Source: SIG307 sp964545045 (GTDB lineage Bacteria; Bacillota; Clostridia; Lachnospirales; Lachnospiraceae). From it: a DNA stretch of 64,000 nucleotides. Shown here one piece after another: positions 60,357 to 64,000 of this stretch; the first letter of the stretch is position 1, and each line of letters opens with the position of its first letter. The translations under genes and the position numbers were made by a program. The notes below the pieces were generated by a model. It had not been told where the DNA came from, did no database searches, and saw only the letters and a program-made list of their open reading frames with translations. Where the stretch lies: contig CAZJEN010000001.1 of the NCBI GenBank assembly GCA_964545045.1, positions 124,001 through 188,000 on the forward strand, in the 5' to 3' direction.

Positions 60357-61628
60357 ATGAAGAAAAAGTATCGTAAGTGGCTGGTGACAGCTTTGATATT
60401 GAACATAATCGCAATTTTCGGCTATGGAGTGTACTATTACAAAGACAGTTTGCCGGAAGAAATCTTGATTATAACAGGGGAAGAACAGAAAATATCCTTT
60501 CGATTTCCGATTTTTGCCGAAATAGAGGGCGAAAGTGTGGGCGTACTGGAGGTCAACCGAAAACCGCTGGAAAAGGGCAGTATCAAAATCGATTTGTCGG
60601 ATGCAGTTACCATGGAGGCATCGGAAACAACAAATGCTACCATGGAAATAAAACTGTTTGGGTTTATTCCGTTAAAGAAGGTGGAAATCTCTGCGGTTAC
60701 TCCGGAAAGTGTGGTTGTGGGTGGCTCGGCCATCGGAATCCATGTGGAAACCGACGGAATTTTAGTCTTGGGAACCACAACGGTAACGGGAGAAGACAAA
60801 ATGACCTACGAACCGGCGGAAAACCGGTTAAAATCGGGAGACTATATCGTTGAAGTGAACGGTATTACAATGACAGAAAAAGAAGACTTGATGAAGTTAT
60901 TAAAAGATTCGGACGGCAGTACACTTCGGTGTAAAGTGAGGCGTGGAAAAGAAATTATTGAGACGGCGGTGACACCGGTCAGAACAGCGGACGGTGCCTA
61001 CAAAATCGGAACCTGGATTCGGGACGATACCCAGGGAATCGGTACACTGACCTATATTACACCGGATGGAAAATTCGGCGCACTGGGTCACGGAATCACG
61101 GATGTGGATACGGGAGTAGTGATGGAAGTCGGTGGAGGAGCTGCTTATGATGCGGAAATACTTCGTATTATAAAAGGTGAGCCGGGAGAACCGGGAGAGT
61201 TGAGCGGCGTGATACACCGTTCGGAGGACGAATGTCTCGGAACGGTCATTAAAAACACAGCTCAGGGAATCTTCGGAACCGTAAAAGAAAACTGCAAGCT
61301 ATATCCGAGCCATAGAACGATGGAGGTGGGGTTCAAGCAAGAAGTAAAAAAAGGAAAAGCCACCATACTGTGTGAAATCAACGGAAACGTAAACGAATAC
61401 GAAATCGAAATACAGCAGGTCGATTACGCTAACCGTAACCATGCAAAAGGACTTGTAATAAAAATCACCGATGAAGAGTTGTTAGAATTGACCGGGGGGA
61501 TTGTTCAAGGCATGAGCGGAAGTCCGATCATTCAGAACGGGAAATTGATAGGAGCGGTGACACATGTGTTTATTCGGGATAGTACCAAAGGGTATGGGAC
61601 GTTCATTGAAAATATGATACAAAATTGA
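60357..61628 (+). CDS. spoIVB: SpoIVB signalling serine peptidase
   Basis: The product has 423 residues from ATG 60357 (GGCGAAGGG upstream). It has an N-terminal membrane helix (WLVTALILNIIAIFGYGVYY), a PDZ domain near residues 155-205 (LKSGDYIVEVNGITMTEKEDL) and the S55 peptidase domain: ALGHGITDVDTG near residue 242 and the Ser motif GMSGSPI at residues 385-391. SpoIVB is secreted by the forespore and triggers sigma K processing. In Bacillus and Clostridia it is followed by spo0A; here a repeat region and an assembly gap follow. Confidence 0.94.
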   Translation: MKKKYRKWLVTALILNIIAIFGYGVYYYKDSLPEEILIITGEEQKISFRFPIFAEIEGESVGVLEVNRKPLEKGSIKIDLSDAVTMEASETTNATMEIKLFGFIPLKKVEISAVTPESVVVGGSAIGIHVETDGILVLGTTTVTGEDKMTYEPAENRLKSGDYIVEVNGITMTEKEDLMKLLKDSDGSTLRCKVRRGKEIIETAVTPVRTADGAYKIGTWIRDDTQGIGTLTYITPDGKFGALGHGITDVDTGVVMEVGGGAAYDAEILRIIKGEPGEPGELSGVIHRSEDECLGTVIKNTAQGIFGTVKENCKLYPSHRTMEVGFKQEVKKGKATILCEINGNVNEYEIEIQQVDYANRNHAKGLVIKITDEELLELTGGIVQGMSGSPIIQNGKLIGAVTHVFIRDSTKGYGTFIENMIQN

Positions 61629-61637
61629 GACCGGACC

Positions 61638-61701
61638 AAAAAAGAACAGGAGTACACGCGGGAAAGCTCGCTTTCCAAAGCGTGCACTCCTGTTCTTTTT
61701 T
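61638..61701 (+). terminator. Long terminator after spoIVB
   Basis: AAAAAAGAACAGGAGT pairs with ACTCCTGTTCTTTTTT, with an inner CACGC..GCGTG and a GGAAAG..CTTTCC loop. The 3' T run is part of the right arm, so it works in both directions. Confidence 0.85.
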
Positions 61702-61722
61702 GAGAGCCGGCGAAAGCCGGCT

Positions 61723-62060
61723 CATGAGCAAGGAGAGAAGCGGATTGCGAATGATGTCCGGTCGTGCAAGTTTACTTGTAACGGAGTTTCCTTTTATATG
61801 CGGAATGTCTGTCGAGAGCCACACACATGAGCAAGGAGAGAAGCGGATTGCGAATGATGTCCGGTCGTGCAAGTTTACTTNNNNNNNNNNNNNNNNNNNN
61901 NNNNNNNNNNNNNNNNNNNNNNNNNNNNNNNNNNNNNNNNNNNNNNNNNNNNNNNNNNNNNNNNNNNNNNNNNNNNNNNNGTGACGGAGTTTCCTTTTAT
62001 ATGCGAAATGTGTGGCGAGAGCCACACACATGAGCAAGGAGCGAAGCGGATTGCGAATGA
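61723..62060. repeat. Tandem repeats of about 103 bp around an assembly gap
   Basis: The unit begins CATGAGCAAGGAGAGAAG, then GCGGATTGCGAATGA. Starts are seen at 61723 and 61826, which is 103 bases apart, and at 62029 after the gap. Two copies are nearly identical; the third has a few changes (GAGCGAAG and TGCGAAATGTGTGGC). The whole 61702-62134 stretch carries no convincing gene. Open frames here have no start site and run into the gap. Confidence 0.75.
61881..61980. other. Assembly gap of exactly 100 N
   Basis: All bases are unknown. The round length marks a placeholder, so the true distance and repeat number are not known and genes could be missing here. Confidence 0.97.
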
Positions 62061-62134
62061 CCGCATGGCGTAGCCGGTGTGGGCGAATGATTGCATGATA
62101 TGTCTTTATAACTTAAAAAATTTTAAACCACGCA

Positions 62135-62163
62135 TTGCGTTGTAGGGGCGATAGTGATATAAT
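62135..62163 (+). promoter_or_regulatory. Promoter of the HTH/KilA-N pair
   Basis: TTGCGT (62135-62140), 17 bases, TATAAT (62158-62163). Confidence 0.65.
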
Positions 62164-62195
62164 ATAAGAAAACTACATGTTTGAGGTGTTAATAT

Positions 62196-62408
62196 ATGAA
62201 AAGTCAAACTAAGATAAAAGAGCTTAGAGAACAGACCGGAATGACAAGAAAAGAGTTTTCATTGCATATCGGGATTCCGCTTCGTACTATCGAAGACTGG
62301 GAAGCAGGACGTAGAAATCCACCGGAGTATATTCCGAGATTAATTGCTTACCAGTTAAAGTATGAAGAATTAAAGAAGGGTGAGGAGGAGAAGAATGACA
62401 AAGAATAG
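62196..62408 (+). CDS. Small XRE-type helix-turn-helix protein
   Basis: The 70-residue protein has one HTH: KIKELREQTGMTRKEFSLHIGIPLRTIEDWEAGRRNPPEYI. The recognition helix is IPLRTIEDWEAG. Such short proteins act as transcription switches or antitoxin-like regulators. It overlaps the KilA-N gene by 14 bases, indicating one transcript. Confidence 0.85.
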   Translation: MKSQTKIKELREQTGMTRKEFSLHIGIPLRTIEDWEAGRRNPPEYIPRLIAYQLKYEELKKGEEEKNDKE

Positions 62409-63246
62409 AGTTATTACTGTACAAAATATACCGATCACAGTATCAAATGCAGAGGTAGATGATTATATCTGTATTACAGATATGGCTACGGCGAAATCAG
62501 ATGATATAAGAGCCGCAGACGTTATTAAGAATTGGTTACGAAATAGAAATACATTAGAATTTTTGGGGGCATGGGAACAAATGTATAATAGTAATTTTAA
62601 AGTGGTCGAATTCGACCACTTTAAACAAGAAGCAGGATTACATACATTTGTTTTAAGTGTAGGTGAATGGATTGAACAAACAAATGCGAAAGGACTCTAT
62701 GTTAAGAAAGGGCGATACGGAGGTACTTTTGCTCATAAGGATATCGCATTTGAGTTTGCATCCGCAATCAGCCCTGTTTTTAAGTTGTATTTGATAAAAG
62801 AATTTCAACGTTTAAAGGAAGAAGAAAATGATAGACAGAAAATAGAGTGGGATGCGAAACGGTTTCTTAGCAAAAACAATTACCTGATTCAAACGAATGC
62901 GGTAAAAAATTACATAATACCACATTGTAATTATAGAGACGACCTTAAGTGGCTTACATATGCAGAGGAGGTAGATTTGCTAAATGTAGCATTGTTTGGC
63001 TTTACTGCTAAAGCGTGGAGGGAGGCTAACCCTGAGCTGGCAAAGAATAGTAATGTAAGAGATTATGCTACAATAAATGAGCTTACTATTCTTTCTAATT
63101 TGGAAACGCATAATGCACAGATGATACGAGAAGGGAAAAGTAAGGAAGAACGTTTTATGGTTTTAAAGGAAATTGTAGTGTATCAAATGAATGTTTTGTC
63201 TGCAACGGAGAGGATTGCTCAATTTGGAGAGTGTGATGAAGTGTAG
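62395..63246 (+). CDS. KilA-N domain protein
   Basis: The product has 283 residues from ATG 62395 (GAGGAGGAGAAGA upstream). The KilA-N DNA-binding domain occupies about residues 15-135: YICITDMATAKS, DVIKNWLRNRNTLEFLGAWEQMYN, KGLYVKKGRYGGTFAHKDIAFEFASAISPVFK. A helical C-terminal domain of unknown type follows. KilA-N proteins come from phages, plasmids and mobile elements, so the pair is likely of foreign origin. It carries a perfect palindrome inside the gene. Confidence 0.88.
   Translation: MTKNRVITVQNIPITVSNAEVDDYICITDMATAKSDDIRAADVIKNWLRNRNTLEFLGAWEQMYNSNFKVVEFDHFKQEAGLHTFVLSVGEWIEQTNAKGLYVKKGRYGGTFAHKDIAFEFASAISPVFKLYLIKEFQRLKEEENDRQKIEWDAKRFLSKNNYLIQTNAVKNYIIPHCNYRDDLKWLTYAEEVDLLNVALFGFTAKAWREANPELAKNSNVRDYATINELTILSNLETHNAQMIREGKSKEERFMVLKEIVVYQMNVLSATERIAQFGECDEV
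62597..62624. repeat. Perfect 28-bp palindrome inside the KilA-N gene
   Basis: TTAAAGTGGTCGAA and its exact complement TTCGACCACTTTAA meet at the centre GAATTC. It encodes FKVVEFDHFK. Confidence 0.85.
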
Positions 63247-63285
63247 TTGATATAACAATTAAAAGTTTGATTATTTGTCATTTTC

Positions 63286-63314
63286 TTTACAAATCACCTC
63301 CATCGTTTTATAAT
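63286..63314 (+). promoter_or_regulatory. SigA promoter of the SGNH hydrolase gene
   Basis: TTTACA (63286-63291), 17 bases, TATAAT (63309-63314). It lies 32 bases before the ATG. Confidence 0.68.
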
Positions 63315-63345
63315 AAAATCAACTACATCGAAAGGCGGTTTACCT

Positions 63346-64000
63346 ATGAAATTATCCAACGAACAATTAAAAGAGATTTATTACGGCGCACTTTGGTTTG
63401 ATGAGACGAAGGACGGCTATTTACAGGCATTTCAGTATACACAGAGTCAGATGGACTATTTTAAGGGAGCATTTGAGTTCTGGTACGACAGATGCTTTGC
63501 CACCACTGCAAAGACCTTCGAATTTACCACAACCGCAACGGAAATTTCTTTTGGTTATAAATTTATCTGGCGCGGGTCCGAGGATTCCGTGGAACTCTAT
63601 GTGAACGGGATGCCGGAAAAGATTTATTATGTAAAGGATATGGGAGAGGAAGGAACACTTTCCTTTGAGCTTGCCGAGGGCGAGAAGGAGGTTGTGATTT
63701 ATCTTCCGTCGGATGCTACGGTGCTGGTGCGTGATTTTGAAATTAATGCAGAGTATACCCCGGCAAAGAAGGGAGAAACAGTGCTTTGGATCGGAGACTC
63801 CATTACCCAGGGCTTCGGACCGCTTCGTTCCGCTCAGACCTATGTGAGTGTTGCGAATCGTCTTTTGAACTATGATATTCTCAATCAGGGCATCGGCGGT
63901 TATGTATACGATAAAAACACCATGGTACCGATGGAAGGCTTCAAGCCGGATAAAATTATCATTGCTATGGGAACCAATCAGTTCGGTTCGGAAACTATGA
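63346..64000 (+). CDS. SGNH/GDSL hydrolase, N-terminal part
   Basis: The frame opens at ATG 63346 (GAAAGGCGG upstream) and is open to the window end, so only 218 residues are seen. A beta-sandwich domain of about 140 residues (KFIWRGSEDSVELYVNG, EVVIYLPSDATVLVRDFEI) precedes the hydrolase domain. Block I is VLWIGDSITQGFG near residue 148 with the nucleophile Ser; LNQGIGGYVYD and IIIAMGTNQFG carry the later G and N residues. The two-domain shape fits carbohydrate or acyl esterases (CE2-like). No signal peptide is seen, so it is probably cytoplasmic. Confidence 0.88.
   Translation, partial: MKLSNEQLKEIYYGALWFDETKDGYLQAFQYTQSQMDYFKGAFEFWYDRCFATTAKTFEFTTTATEISFGYKFIWRGSEDSVELYVNGMPEKIYYVKDMGEEGTLSFELAEGEKEVVIYLPSDATVLVRDFEINAEYTPAKKGETVLWIGDSITQGFGPLRSAQTYVSVANRLLNYDILNQGIGGYVYDKNTMVPMEGFKPDKIIIAMGTNQFGSETM

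Noticed and set aside
61603..62096. Several open frames across the repeats and the N gap, on both strands
   Set aside because: They have no ribosome binding site, overlap each other and are open only because the repeat unit lacks stops and the gap is unknown.
1..64000. tRNA, rRNA, CRISPR array, transposase or integrase genes
   Set aside because: None could be recognised on either strand; the repeats seen are not of CRISPR type.

Overview
The window looks like chromosomal DNA of an anaerobic, endospore-forming Firmicute, most likely a Lachnospiraceae-type Clostridia. The evidence is a complete spoIIIAA-AH operon and spoIVB, strong GGAGG ribosome binding sites, a GntR/YtrA-type ABC operon, a GH94 disaccharide phosphorylase, and the Clostridia-style block nusB-xseA-xseB-ispA-dxs-tlyA-nadK-argR. 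Nearly all genes run on the + strand.

Layout. 0-4 kb: end of a histidine operon (hisD tail, hisB, hisA, hisIE). Two small genes, one frameshifted, sit between hisD and hisB, and hisH and hisF are not seen. 4-10 kb: a MATE exporter, a MacB-like ABC pair, an AlkD-type DNA glycosylase and a LURP-one pseudogene. 10-16.4 kb: an unknown small protein, DUF1294, an AraC regulator divergent from a GH94 phosphorylase, and a sigma factor with a large extra C-terminal region. 16.4-20.6 kb: a structured repeat, then a YtrA-type regulator/ABC operon whose promoter carries two matching operators. 20.6-21.4 kb: aroE on the - strand. 21.5-26.7 kb: spoIIIAA-AH behind a SigE-like promoter. 26.7-34.3 kb: the asp23, nusB, exonuclease VII, isoprenoid, tlyA, nadK, argR block.

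34.3-58.5 kb holds about 24 kb of other genes between argR and recN, which are neighbours in Bacillus and many Clostridia. First come yebC, gltX, a small-RNA candidate and a second MATE exporter. An accessory zone of small enzymes follows: five GNAT acetyltransferases (one AAC(6')-like), two histidine phosphatases, a tandem pair of TIM-barrel isomerase-like paralogues, a P-loop kinase-like protein, alpha/beta hydrolases, a transglutaminase-like protein, HD and NUDIX proteins, a deacetylase lipoprotein, a PcrA-like helicase, and a giant Ig-like repeat surface protein. Three small proteins at 38.4-39.4 kb stand out: one resembles a free-standing PcrA C-terminal Tudor-like domain and one an HPr without the active histidine.

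58.5-61.6 kb: recN and spoIVB. 61.6-62.1 kb: tandem repeats of about 103 bp broken by a 100-N assembly gap, where spo0A would be expected. 62.2-64 kb: an HTH/KilA-N pair of phage or plasmid type and the start of an SGNH hydrolase. No tRNA, rRNA, CRISPR array or transposase was recognised.
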